From: Effusibacillus pohliae DSM 22757
Lineage (GTDB): Bacteria; Bacillota; Bacilli; Tumebacillales; Effusibacillaceae
Assembly: GCF_000376225.1 (NCBI RefSeq)
Contig: NZ_AQXL01000134.1
Coordinates: 62,001-126,000, forward strand
Direction of reading: 5' to 3'
DNA: 64,000 nucleotides
Part shown: positions 33,808 to 42,397 of the stretch, piece after piece
Layout: every line of letters begins with the position of its first letter
Numbering within the stretch: the stretch's first letter is position 1
Made by a program: the position numbers and the translations under genes
Notes under the pieces: model-generated
Databases searched by the model: none
Seen by the model: only the letters and a program-made list of their open reading frames with translations
What the model was told of the DNA's origin: nothing

Positions 33808-34279
33808 AGCTCGTATACCCCGATAAAGGTCAGACCTTTATCAGAGGTGATTTCCATAAAATGATTACGGTAAACCTATGATTCTAGCACGCAATTGCGA
33901 TCGAATTGGCTAACACGAGCCGGTCTCCTAACAGACCATGCAGATAACCACTTTTCGTACAGGAGACGTAGGAAAACAGTTTGACTCGACAGTTTAGACT
34001 ATTCCCGTCTCGTTTCGCATACCGTTACCATATGAATCGTCCAAATGAATCGTCATTGTTTAAAATTTTTGAACTTTGTTTGTCCGGCTCATACCGACTG
34101 GTTGGTTTCTAACGTCTTTCAGCTAGATTGCCGGCTATCAACTTACAAGGAGGGTGGGCAAACCGCAAGAGGTGGCTGGTGTGGTGGCGTTTGACGGGAG
34201 CCGATTTGGTAGTCGATAGTAGATGGCTGATTCGATAAGTATGGATGTAGGTCTCGCATTCGGATTGGAGGGAGTATGG
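33808..34279. other. Intergenic stretch between SDR and dehydratase operon
   Basis: No gene is visible. It holds a hairpin GATAAAGG/CCTTTATC (33822-33842), which may end the tetR-SDR transcript though it lacks a T tract. A TetR-type operator lies at 34092-34107, and TTGAAC at 34069-34074 may be a -35. The leader after the operator is about 170 bases long. Confidence 0.6.
34092..34107. promoter_or_regulatory. Second TetR-type operator
   Basis: TACCGACTGGTTGGTT matches 12 of 16 positions of TACCGACCGGACGGTA in the tetR promoter and keeps the ACC..GGT dyad. It lies upstream of the MaoC/acyl-CoA ligase/Liv operon. Confidence 0.65.
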
Positions 34280-34717
34280 TTGAGCCTGGAACTGTTTCAA
34301 CCGTTTGTCGGCGTGGAATCGACACCCGTAAGAAATGAGGTGGAAAAAGGAGCGATTCGCAAGTTCGCCGACGCAATTGGTGACCCGAACCCGATTTACC
34401 GGGATGAGGAGTATGCGAAAACGACCCGTTACGGTCGGATCGTGGCACCGCCTACTTTCAGCCGGACGTTTGACTACGGCGAAATTCCCGGCCTGCAGGT
34501 CAAGCGGGAAGGGCTGATTCACGGGGAACAGCAGTTTGAATATGTTCGGCCGATTTTTGCCGGGGACGTGTTATATTGCTCGACCAAACTGGCCGATGTC
34601 TATGAGAAAGAAGGCAAGCTGGGGCGGATGACATTTTTGGTGTACGAGCAAAAAGGGATCGACGAAGCGGGCGAAACGGTGTTCATCGCCCGTTCCAACG
34701 TAATTTACCGGGGATAG
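34280..34717 (+). CDS. MaoC-like dehydratase, HadA-type N-terminal hot-dog protein
   Basis: The 145-residue protein has the FAS1/MaoC N-terminal hot-dog fold (IRKFADAIGDPNPIYRDEE, residues about 23-41, then IVAPPTFSRTF and GEQQFEYVRPIFAGDVL). HadA-type subunits of this kind pair with a catalytic MaoC subunit to dehydrate 3-hydroxyacyl thioesters. The start is the TTG at 34280 behind GGAGGGAG; an upstream ATG lacks such a site. The partner subunit follows after 12 bases. Confidence 0.85.
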   Translation: MSLELFQPFVGVESTPVRNEVEKGAIRKFADAIGDPNPIYRDEEYAKTTRYGRIVAPPTFSRTFDYGEIPGLQVKREGLIHGEQQFEYVRPIFAGDVLYCSTKLADVYEKEGKLGRMTFLVYEQKGIDEAGETVFIARSNVIYRG

Positions 34718-34729
34718 GAGAGGATCTTT

Positions 34730-35149
34730 GTGGCTGGAAGACAGTTTCAACCAGGTGACACGATCGGTCCGCTTGTCAAACCGCCCGTCACGAAAACCCA
34801 GTTGGTGATGTATTCCGGTGCTTCCGGCGATTTCAATCCGATTCATACGGTCGACGAGTTCGCGAAGGAAGCCGGGCTGGGTGGCGTGATCGCGCACGGT
34901 ATGCTGACGATGGCGTTCGTCGGCCAGGTGCTGACCGATACGATCGGTTTGGCAGGCGACTTGCGAAAATTCGGCGTTCGCTTCACCGGAATGGTTCGGC
35001 CTGGCGATGTGATCACCTGCCAAGGACGGGTTACGGAAACCCGAATGGAGGGGGAACAGCAGGTTGTTTCCTGTGAGGTTTGGGCATCGACGCAAAACGG
35101 CGATCAAGTGGTCGCCGGACAGGCGGAATTTGCCGTTCCGATTGCCTAG
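34730..35149 (+). CDS. MaoC family dehydratase, HadB/R-hydratase type
   Basis: This 139-residue hot-dog protein carries the hydratase-2 motif YSGASGDFNPIHTVDEFA, with catalytic Asp and His, and GVIAHGMLTMAF. It is the likely catalytic half of a heterodimer with the gene upstream and would hydrate or dehydrate (R)-3-hydroxyacyl-CoA or -ACP. The start is GTG at 34730 behind AGGAGAGG. An SDR of FabG type follows, giving a reductase-dehydratase pair. Confidence 0.88.
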   Translation: MAGRQFQPGDTIGPLVKPPVTKTQLVMYSGASGDFNPIHTVDEFAKEAGLGGVIAHGMLTMAFVGQVLTDTIGLAGDLRKFGVRFTGMVRPGDVITCQGRVTETRMEGEQQVVSCEVWASTQNGDQVVAGQAEFAVPIA

Positions 35150-35176
35150 TATTCCAGCAAAAAGGAGTCGAGAAAA

Positions 35177-35929
35177 ATGAGGCTGAAAGATCGGGTAGCA
35201 ATTGTGACGGGTTCCGGCAGGGGAATCGGAGCTGCGACCGTGCAGCGGCTGGCGGAAGAAGGAGCGAAAGTGACGGTGACCGACATCAACGCGGAAGCGT
35301 GTGAGGAAACCGCGGCGGCGATCCGCGCAGCAGGCGGCGAAGCGATTGCGATTGCCTGCGATATCACAAACCGGCAAGCGGTGGAAGAAATGGTGCAAAA
35401 AACGGTCGATACGTTCGGCCGGCTGGACATCCTCGTGAATAACGCGGGCGTCATTCGCGACAATCTGGTCCACAAAATGACGGACGACGACTGGGATACG
35501 GTCATGAACGTCCACCTGAAAGGAGCGTTTTTCGCCTCGCAAGCGGCCCAGCGCTTCATGGTGCCGCAACGCTACGGCAAAATCGTCAATTTCAGCTCCA
35601 CTTCCGCCCTCGGCAACCGGGGCCAGTTGAACTACGCGACAGCGAAAGCGGGGATTCAGGGGTTTACCAAAACGCTGGCGATTGAACTGGGCAAATTCAA
35701 CATCAACGTCAACGCGGTGGCACCCGGATTCATCGAAACGGATATGACGAGAGCGACCGCGGAACGGATGGGAATCACGTTTGAAGAATTGAAACAGGCA
35801 GCGGCGGAACGTTCCCTTTTGGGCCGTACCGGCAAGCCGATCGATGTGGCGAACGCGGTGCTGTTCTTCGTATCGGACGAATCCAGTTTTATCACCGGCC
35901 AGGTCCTGTATGTGCGCGGGGGAATCTGA
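35177..35929 (+). CDS. FabG-like 3-oxoacyl reductase
   Basis: The 250-residue SDR contains TGSGRGIG, NNAGVIRD, the catalytic Ser in NFSSTSALGNRG, YATAKAGIQGFTK and PGFIETDM, which is close to FabG. It would reduce 3-oxoacyl thioesters or, in a degradative route, oxidise 3-hydroxyacyl-CoA. AAAGGAG precedes the ATG. It lies between the MaoC pair and the acyl-CoA ligase. Confidence 0.88.
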   Translation: MRLKDRVAIVTGSGRGIGAATVQRLAEEGAKVTVTDINAEACEETAAAIRAAGGEAIAIACDITNRQAVEEMVQKTVDTFGRLDILVNNAGVIRDNLVHKMTDDDWDTVMNVHLKGAFFASQAAQRFMVPQRYGKIVNFSSTSALGNRGQLNYATAKAGIQGFTKTLAIELGKFNINVNAVAPGFIETDMTRATAERMGITFEELKQAAAERSLLGRTGKPIDVANAVLFFVSDESSFITGQVLYVRGGI

Positions 35930-35930
35930 C

Positions 35931-36023
35931 ATGGACCTCAAGTTTTTCAAAGAGGTGCCGGAATCCGGTTCCGCAGAAATCAAGATCACTCCATCTTTTG
36001 TGATTCTGGATCGAAAGCGGTGA
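35931..36023 (+). CDS. Possible 30-residue peptide between fabG-like gene and acyl-CoA ligase
   Basis: ATG at 35931, seven bases after GGGGGA, opens a frame starting MDLKFFKEVPESGSAEIKI and ending LDRKR at a TGA (36021-36023). It fills the gap before the ligase. No family is recognised; it may be a small gene, a coupling peptide or a remnant. Confidence 0.3.
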   Translation: MDLKFFKEVPESGSAEIKITPSFVILDRKR

Positions 36024-36052
36024 TTTCCACTGTTGAAAGAGGGGGATTGCGG

Positions 36053-37675
36053 ATGGCAGATGTAACCGTGATCGGCGGCGTGAGCCACGCGAAGGGGAAA
36101 GAGTTTCAGTATGAGGCAATGTCGCTGCCGCAGATGCTGGACCGGTCAGCCGAACGGCATCGGAACAAAACGGCCATCACTTTTTATCAGATGGAGATTT
36201 CATACGGGCAACTGCAGGGGTTGACACGGCAGGTGGCGGCAGCGCTGCGGCGCATCGGTGTCGGCAAAGGCGACAAGGTTGGTTTGATGCTGCCCAACTG
36301 TCCGCAATACGTCGGTGCTTTTTACGGAGTTTTGCGGCGCGGGGCGGTCGTCGTGCAGGTCAACCCGATGTACACCGAGCGGGAGATCGAATATGTGCTG
36401 CAGGATTCCGGCGCGGATGTGTTGTTTGTGTTGGCCGATTTGTACCCGCGTGTCAAGAATGTAGAGGGATACGAGAATCTCAAGAAAGTGATTGTTGTAC
36501 AGTTGGCACCGATCTCTCCCGAGTTGGCGGAAAACGCCGTTTTCTGGGGCGATTTTTTGGACAGGGCACCCGCCGTTGCCGACGAGCCGGTCGATCCGGA
36601 GCAGGATGTGGCCGTTCTTCAGTACACCGGCGGTACCACCGGACGTTCCAAGGGCGCGATGCTCACCCATCGCAATCTGGTTGCCAACGTCCAGCAAATC
36701 AATGCCCATACGAGCGAAGAACCGCTCACGGAGGGAGACAAAATTCTCACGGTGATCCCGCTGTTTCACGTCTACGGCATGACCTGCGCGATGAATCTCG
36801 GCATCCTGACGGGCACCAACGTCATTTTGCTGCCGCGGTTTGATCCGCTGGAAGTGCTGCAAACGATCAAGCAGCACCGGCCTACCTATTTTCCCGGTGT
36901 GCCGACGATGTACGTCGCCTTGAATTCGTATCCGGGATCGGAACACTATGGAATCGACGCAATTCGCATCTGCAACAGCGGATCTGCACCGCTGCCGGTC
37001 GAATTGATCGAATCGTTCGAGAAAAAAACGGGTGCCAGCATGTTCGAAGGCTACGGTCTGTCGGAAGCTTCCCCGACCACCCACAGCACTCCCCGGACCG
37101 GCCTGAAAAAACCGGGCAGCATCGGGATACCGCTGCCGGCGACGGAAGCCCGCATCGTGGATTTGGAAAGCGGTACCCGGACGCTGCCGATCGGTGAAGC
37201 CGGGGAACTTGTGATCCGCGGTCCGCAGGTGATGCAAGGCTATTGGAACATGCCGCAGGAGACGGTGCATGCGATCCGTGACGGCTGGCTCTATACGGGC
37301 GATATCGCGCGGATGGACGAAGACGGGTATTTTTCCATCATCGACCGGAAAAAAGATCTGATCATTGCAAGCGGTTACAATGTATATCCGCGCGAAATCG
37401 AAGAGGTTTTATACACCCACCCGTGCGTGCTGGAAGCGGTTGTGGTCGGAGTGCCGGACGAATACAGGGGGGAGACGATCAAAGCGTTTGTCGTTCTGAA
37501 ACCGGGAGCCAGCGCGAGCACGGAAGAGATAGAGCGGTTTTGCCGGAAAAATCTGGCCGCTTTCAAGGTGCCGCGGCAAATCGAGTTCCGGGAATCGCTG
37601 CCGAAAACGGCGGTCGGCAAGATCTTGCGCCGGGTGCTGGCGGAGGAAGCGAAGCGGCAGGGGGCCGGTATGTAA
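36053..37675 (+). CDS. Long-chain-fatty-acid-CoA ligase (acyl-CoA synthetase)
   Basis: The 540-residue ANL-superfamily enzyme activates a carboxylic acid with ATP and CoA. Motifs include the P-loop YTGGTTGRSKGAMLTH near residue 185, EGYGLSEASP near residue 335, YTGDIARMDEDGYF and DRKKDLIIASGYNVYPREIE, and the late catalytic Lys in PKTAVGKILRR. ATG at 36053 follows a GAGGGGGA site. With its Liv-type transporter downstream it probably activates the imported acid. Chain length and aromatic versus aliphatic preference cannot be told. Confidence 0.9.
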   Translation: MADVTVIGGVSHAKGKEFQYEAMSLPQMLDRSAERHRNKTAITFYQMEISYGQLQGLTRQVAAALRRIGVGKGDKVGLMLPNCPQYVGAFYGVLRRGAVVVQVNPMYTEREIEYVLQDSGADVLFVLADLYPRVKNVEGYENLKKVIVVQLAPISPELAENAVFWGDFLDRAPAVADEPVDPEQDVAVLQYTGGTTGRSKGAMLTHRNLVANVQQINAHTSEEPLTEGDKILTVIPLFHVYGMTCAMNLGILTGTNVILLPRFDPLEVLQTIKQHRPTYFPGVPTMYVALNSYPGSEHYGIDAIRICNSGSAPLPVELIESFEKKTGASMFEGYGLSEASPTTHSTPRTGLKKPGSIGIPLPATEARIVDLESGTRTLPIGEAGELVIRGPQVMQGYWNMPQETVHAIRDGWLYTGDIARMDEDGYFSIIDRKKDLIIASGYNVYPREIEEVLYTHPCVLEAVVVGVPDEYRGETIKAFVVLKPGASASTEEIERFCRKNLAAFKVPRQIEFRESLPKTAVGKILRRVLAEEAKRQGAGM

Positions 37676-37698
37676 TCACCGATACGGGGGTGAATCGT

Positions 37699-38562
37699 GT
37701 GGATCTGTTCTTCCAGCAGTTGATCAACGGTCTTGTGCTCGGCAGCATTTACAGTCTGGTGGCTTTGGGGATCACGCTGATCTACGGGATCATGCAGCTT
37801 CCCAACTTTGCGCACGGGCATCTCTACATGCTCGGCGCTTATTTGACCCTGTTCATGATAACTCTTTACGGTTTCGCCTACTGGCCTGCCGTTCTCGTGT
37901 CAGTGGCCGCTCTTGTCCTGGTCGGCATGCTGCTTGAGAGAATCGTGTTTCGACCGCTTCGCAGCGCTCCCCACATCAATTCGATGATCGCGGCGGTCGG
38001 CGTGATGCTGTTTATTGAAGCAACCGCCCGGGCGTTGTGGGGGTCCGATTACCGGCGGCTGGAAACTCCCTACGACGATGTGATCCACCTGTTTGGCGTC
38101 ACCATCACCGAACAGCGGTTGATTGTGGTCGCGGCGGCAGTCCTGCTGATGGTCGGCTTGCATCTGTTTCTGAAGCGGACGGTGATCGGGGCGACGATCG
38201 AAGCGATGGCCCAGAACCGGGAAGGGGCGTTTCTCGTCGGGATTAATGCGAACCGCGTGTCACTGTTGACGTTTGCGATCGCTTCCGGGCTCGCGGCCGC
38301 GGCCGCTTCTCTGGCAGCTCCGTTAAACCTGGTGTATCCGTCGATGGGAGCGATGGTGAACCTGAAAGCGTTCGTGATCATCGTTCTTGGCGGCATGGGC
38401 AGCATACCGGGCGCCGTGCTTGGCGGCTATATTCTCGGCCTGGCGGAGAGCCTGTCCGGAACCTATATCAGCAGCGAATACAAAGACCTGGTGGCGTTCC
38501 TCATTCTGGTGCTGATTCTGACCGTCAAGCCCACCGGGTTGCTGGCAAAGGAGGCCCGCTGA
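37699..38562 (+). CDS. Branched-chain amino acid-type ABC transporter permease (LivH-like)
   Basis: The 287-residue membrane protein has about eight hydrophobic segments. It shows the LivH opening LINGLVLGSIYSLVALGITL and the cytoplasmic EAMAQNREGAFLVGIN loop, which contacts the ATPase. GTG at 37699 is eight bases from a GGGGG site; the longer frame starting in the ligase gene has no such site. It overlaps livM by one base. The substrate of this Liv family is often a branched-chain amino acid but may also be an aromatic or other carboxylate. Confidence 0.88.
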   Translation: MDLFFQQLINGLVLGSIYSLVALGITLIYGIMQLPNFAHGHLYMLGAYLTLFMITLYGFAYWPAVLVSVAALVLVGMLLERIVFRPLRSAPHINSMIAAVGVMLFIEATARALWGSDYRRLETPYDDVIHLFGVTITEQRLIVVAAAVLLMVGLHLFLKRTVIGATIEAMAQNREGAFLVGINANRVSLLTFAIASGLAAAAASLAAPLNLVYPSMGAMVNLKAFVIIVLGGMGSIPGAVLGGYILGLAESLSGTYISSEYKDLVAFLILVLILTVKPTGLLAKEAR

Positions 38563-39590
38563 TGAAATCGTTCCCGGACTCCAAATGGATCGCTGCCGGC
38601 CTGATCCTGATCACCCTGTTGTTCCCATTTTTGACTGATAATTCGTATTACCTGAACATTCTGATCACAATCTTTATTTTTACGATCGCAACCAGCGGGA
38701 TGAACATGATCGCCGGCTATACCGGCCAGTTGTCGCTGGCGCACGCCGGATTTTTCGGGATCGGCGCCTATACGTACGGCCTTCTGATGGCAAAGGCGGG
38801 GATGCCGTTTCTTGTGGCGCTGGCAGCTGCCATTTTGCTGACCGGGGCGGTCGGCGCGGCTGTCGGCATCATTTCGCTACGGACGAAGGGCCATTACTTC
38901 GCGATCTTTTCGCTGTGCGTAGGCGTCATCCTCCTGCTGGTGATCGAAAAATGGGAATCGCTGACGGAGGGCGTCCGCGGCCTGCTGGGGATTCCCATTG
39001 CAAAAATCGGCCCGCTCGAGTTTGCGACCCTTTCCTCGCAATATTACCTGATCCTCTGCTTCCTGCTCCTGACATCCTGGATCAACTACCGGATCATCCA
39101 CTCGTTGGTCGGCAGAACATTCGTCTCGATCCGCAACAGCGAGGAGCTGGCGGAAGCCCTCGGGATCAACGTGATGCGCAACAAGTTGCTGGCATTTGTA
39201 CACGCGACAGTGCTGGCCGGTTTGGCTGGCGCGCTGTATGCGGGCTATATTCGCTTTATTGGTCCCGACATTGCGTCGGTCGAGCACACGTTCGACATGC
39301 TGCTGTATCTGCTGGTCGGCGGCATCGGCACCCTGTGGGGCCCGTTTGTCGGTACGACGCTGGTCACGGTCGGGATGCAGCTTCTGCAGTCCTGGCAAGA
39401 GTATCGGATGGTGATTTTCGGGCCGCTCTTGGTTCTGATTGTGATGTACTTGCCGTATGGCATTATCGGAGCCATCCATCGCCGCAGGATGAAACGGGTT
39501 GCGGCCGGCCAAGCCGGGGTGCCGCAGGAAGCGGGAGCTCGAATAGCAATGCAGGATCGCCGGATGGCGGGAGGGGAAGTCGATGCTTAA
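38562..39590 (+). CDS. Branched-chain amino acid-type ABC transporter permease (LivM-like)
   Basis: The 342-residue permease has the LivM signature SGMNMIAGYTGQLSLAHAGF and GIGAYTYGLL in its first third. Later comes FVSIRNSEELAEALGINVMR, the coupling loop, then GGIGTLWGPFVGT. The C-terminal tail is basic and cytoplasmic. It pairs with the LivH-like protein and its 3' end overlaps the first ATPase gene by eight bases. Confidence 0.9.
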   Translation: MKSFPDSKWIAAGLILITLLFPFLTDNSYYLNILITIFIFTIATSGMNMIAGYTGQLSLAHAGFFGIGAYTYGLLMAKAGMPFLVALAAAILLTGAVGAAVGIISLRTKGHYFAIFSLCVGVILLLVIEKWESLTEGVRGLLGIPIAKIGPLEFATLSSQYYLILCFLLLTSWINYRIIHSLVGRTFVSIRNSEELAEALGINVMRNKLLAFVHATVLAGLAGALYAGYIRFIGPDIASVEHTFDMLLYLLVGGIGTLWGPFVGTTLVTVGMQLLQSWQEYRMVIFGPLLVLIVMYLPYGIIGAIHRRRMKRVAAGQAGVPQEAGARIAMQDRRMAGGEVDA

Positions 39591-40350
39591 GGCGGAAAAA
39601 TTGACGAAACGTTTTGGCGGCAACACGGCGGTGAACGAGGTCGATTTTGAAATCCGCGCGGGGCAGATCACCGCCGTCATCGGGCCGAACGGGGCGGGCA
39701 AAACCACATTTTTCAATCTGATCAGCGGTTTTCACCAACCTTCCGGCGGTCGGCTGCTGTTGAACGGCCGGGATGTAACCGGCAGCCCCTCCTATCAGAT
39801 GGCGCGGTTGGGAATTGCCCGCACGTTCCAGACAACCAAGCTGTTTGCGGAAGCGACCGTCATCGACAATCTGATCATCGGCCACCGGCTGCGGACCAAA
39901 AGCGGGCTGTGGGGAGCGATCATGCGCACCGGCCGCTACCGGCGGGAGGAACAGAAGTGCCGGGAGAAAGCGATGCAAGCGCTCGCGTTTGTCGGGGCGG
40001 CCGAGCTGGCCGAACGGCCGGTGGCCAGCATTTCGCAGGAAGCGCAAAAACGGGTGGCGATCGCGCTCGCCCTGGCAACCGATCCGCAACTGGTGCTGCT
40101 GGATGAGCCGGCGGCGGGCATCAATGCGAACGAAACCAGCCGCCTGGCCGAGCTGATCCGCAAGATGAAAAACGCGGGGCTGACTGTTTGCATCATTGAA
40201 CACAAAATGCAGATGATCATGAACCTCGCCGACCGGATCATGGTGCTCAACCAGGGGGCGAAGATCGCGGAAGGAACCCCGGCGGAAATCAGCCAGAACG
40301 AAACGGTGATCGCAGCCTATCTGGGAGGGGCTTACCATGTTGAAGCTTAA
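39583..40350 (+). CDS. ABC transporter ATP-binding protein (LivG-like)
   Basis: The 255-residue ATPase shows Walker [11 protein letters not shown] near residue 34 and the LivG-specific [12 protein letters not shown] segment. The signature region reads [16 protein letters not shown] instead of the usual LSGGQ, and Walker B is [12 protein letters not shown]. The modified signature loop is uncommon but seen in some LivG proteins. It overlaps the LivF-like gene by 14 bases. Confidence 0.9.
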   Translation: MLKAEKLTKRFGGNTAVNEVDFEIRAGQITAVIGPNGAGKTTFFNLISGFHQPSGGRLLLNGRDVTGSPSYQMARLGIARTFQTTKLFAEATVIDNLIIGHRLRTKSGLWGAIMRTGRYRREEQKCREKAMQALAFVGAAELAERPVASISQEAQKRVAIALALATDPQLVLLDEPAAGINANETSRLAELIRKMKNAGLTVCIIEHKMQMIMNLADRIMVLNQGAKIAEGTPAEISQNETVIAAYLGGAYHVEA

Positions 40351-41044
40351 CGATCTGTCAGTCAAGTACGGGAGCTTCACGGCGCTCCATTCGGTGAACC
40401 TGGAAGTGCGGGCAGGCGAACTGGTGGTTCTGTTGGGGGCCAACGGCGCCGGGAAAAGCACGATTTTTCGTGCCATCAGCGGTCTCCTGAAGCCAGCGGC
40501 GGGCAGCATCGAATTCATGGGTCAACCGATCAGCGGCTGGTCGCCCGACCGGATCGTCAGGGCGGGGATTGCACAATGTCCGGAAGGACGGAAGCTGTTT
40601 CCGGATATGTCGGTGCTGAAAAATCTGACGCTCGGCGCTTATATCCACCGCCGGGACAAGAGGGGTATCGCCGCATCGCTCGAACAAATTTTTCAACTGT
40701 TTCCGATCCTCTATGACAAGAAAGATCAGCCGGCCGGTTCGTTAAGCGGCGGCCAGCAGCAAATGGCGGCGATCGCCCGCGCCTTGATGTCCAGACCGAA
40801 GCTGCTCTTGCTGGATGAACCGTCGGTCGGTCTGGCGCCGCTTGTGGTGCAGCAGATGTTCGAGACGATCAGCGAAATCAACCGCAGCGGAACAAGCGTC
40901 CTGCTGGCAGAACAAAACGCGTGCGCCGCCTTGCAGATCGCCCACCGCGGCTATGTGATCGAAAACGGGCAGCTGGTGCTCGAAGGCAGCAGCGAGTCAT
41001 TAAACCGCAACGAGGAGGTGAGGCGCGCTTATATCGGAGCTTGA
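40337..41044 (+). CDS. ABC transporter ATP-binding protein (LivF-like)
   Basis: The 235-residue ATPase has Walker [12 protein letters not shown], the LivF-type [20 protein letters not shown], signature [16 protein letters not shown] and Walker [12 protein letters not shown]. It forms the second half of the ATPase heterodimer with the gene upstream. It is followed by the binding-protein gene after about 60 bases. Confidence 0.92.
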   Translation: MLKLNDLSVKYGSFTALHSVNLEVRAGELVVLLGANGAGKSTIFRAISGLLKPAAGSIEFMGQPISGWSPDRIVRAGIAQCPEGRKLFPDMSVLKNLTLGAYIHRRDKRGIAASLEQIFQLFPILYDKKDQPAGSLSGGQQQMAAIARALMSRPKLLLLDEPSVGLAPLVVQQMFETISEINRSGTSVLLAEQNACAALQIAHRGYVIENGQLVLEGSSESLNRNEEVRRAYIGA

Positions 41045-41106
41045 TTGTGCGGGCAACCGGTTTTTTACGGGAACGAGAAGATAAGGGTCAAAGGGGAGAG
41101 GGGCAA

Positions 41107-42315
41107 ATGAAACAGAAATGGAAATCTCTTTTCGCCTGGTCGACCGCCGCGTCGCTGCTGTTTTTGACCGCATGCGGCAGCCAGCAGACGGGGGGCGGGA
41201 GTAACGGAGGAAGCGGCGGTCAAACGAAGGTGGTCAGCATCGGATGGTCCGGACCACAAAGCGGCGGAGCGGCATTGTATGGAAAAAATACGCTGGATGG
41301 CTTACAGATGGCGATCGACGACATCAACGCGGCAGGCGGCATCAAGGTCGGAAAAGACACGATCTCGCTGAAGCTTGCTGCATTGGACGACAAATATTTG
41401 CCGAACGAAACGGTCACGAACGCGCGTCGCCTGAAAACGGAAAACAAAGCAACGATTATCTTCACTCCCCATTCGGGTGGTGTGTTAGCCTTGCAAAACA
41501 TCAACGTCCAGGAAAAATTCCTGATTGCCGCCTACACCAGCGAACCGAAAGTGACGGAAGCGAAAAATCCGCTGACCGTTCGCATCCCGCCGCGCTACGA
41601 CATTTATCCGAAACCGTTCTCCGAGGAAATGATCAAGCGGTTTGGCAAAAAAGTGGCGCTGGTGCCCGGAACTCACCAGTACGCGAAAGACTGGACGACC
41701 GTCTTCAAGAAAACCTGGACAGAGCTGGGCGGCGAAATCGTTGCGGAAAGCCCGGTAGACTACAACAAGGAGAGCGACTTTTCGGCGGCTGTCAGCAAGG
41801 CTTTGGCGGCGAAACCGGACGTCTTGTTTGTGGGCGGGGCGTCGCAGCCGACCGCGCTGGTCATCAAAGCGGCCCGCGAACAAGGCTTTAAAGGCGGTTT
41901 CATCGTGATGGACCAGGCGAAAGTGGAAGAAATAGAGCCGATCCTGAAAGACCCGAAGCTGCTGGAAGGCGTGATCGGCGTACAGCCAGCGTCCCTGTAC
42001 CCGACGGAAGGAACCAGGAAATTCGTTGAAAAATACAAGCTAAAGTTTGGGGCAGACAAAATTCCGACTTCAGAAACGCTGTACCATTACATGACGATGT
42101 ACGTACTGGCGAAGGCGATGGAACTGGCGGGGACAACCGACGACCCGGCGGCGATCAAGGCCAAAATCAGCGATGCGTGCAAGCAGTTGACGGATGACAA
42201 AATTCCGCTGCTGGCCAAAGGGTTGGCAGACGACGGCGCATTGATCACCAGCCCGACAGCCACGACCATGAAAAACGGCAAATATATCGAAATCCCGCTG
42301 CCGGCACCAAAATAA
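41107..42315 (+). CDS. ABC transporter substrate-binding lipoprotein (LivJ-like)
   Basis: The 402-residue lipoprotein has a lipobox LTAC with Cys23 as the lipidation site, then a Ser/Gly-rich linker and a type I periplasmic-binding fold (IGWSGPQSGGAALYGKNTLD, and LYHYMTMYVLAKAME near the end). It captures the substrate outside the membrane for the LivHMGF transporter. Binding specificity cannot be read from the sequence; the acyl-CoA ligase and dehydratase genes in the operon argue for a carboxylic acid rather than an amino acid. A strong terminator follows. Confidence 0.9.
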   Translation: MKQKWKSLFAWSTAASLLFLTACGSQQTGGGSNGGSGGQTKVVSIGWSGPQSGGAALYGKNTLDGLQMAIDDINAAGGIKVGKDTISLKLAALDDKYLPNETVTNARRLKTENKATIIFTPHSGGVLALQNINVQEKFLIAAYTSEPKVTEAKNPLTVRIPPRYDIYPKPFSEEMIKRFGKKVALVPGTHQYAKDWTTVFKKTWTELGGEIVAESPVDYNKESDFSAAVSKALAAKPDVLFVGGASQPTALVIKAAREQGFKGGFIVMDQAKVEEIEPILKDPKLLEGVIGVQPASLYPTEGTRKFVEKYKLKFGADKIPTSETLYHYMTMYVLAKAMELAGTTDDPAAIKAKISDACKQLTDDKIPLLAKGLADDGALITSPTATTMKNGKYIEIPLPAPK

Positions 42316-42322
42316 CCGCTCA

Positions 42323-42360
42323 AACGCTTCCCTCCAGATTGTGGGGAAGCGTTCTTTTTT
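42323..42360 (+). terminator. Rho-independent terminator of the Liv operon
   Basis: AACGCTTCCC/GGGAAGCGTT (42323-42332 and 42344-42353), followed by C and six T. Confidence 0.93.
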
Positions 42361-42397
42361 ATATCATGGAAGCAACTTCATCGGTTCGAGGTGGCAT

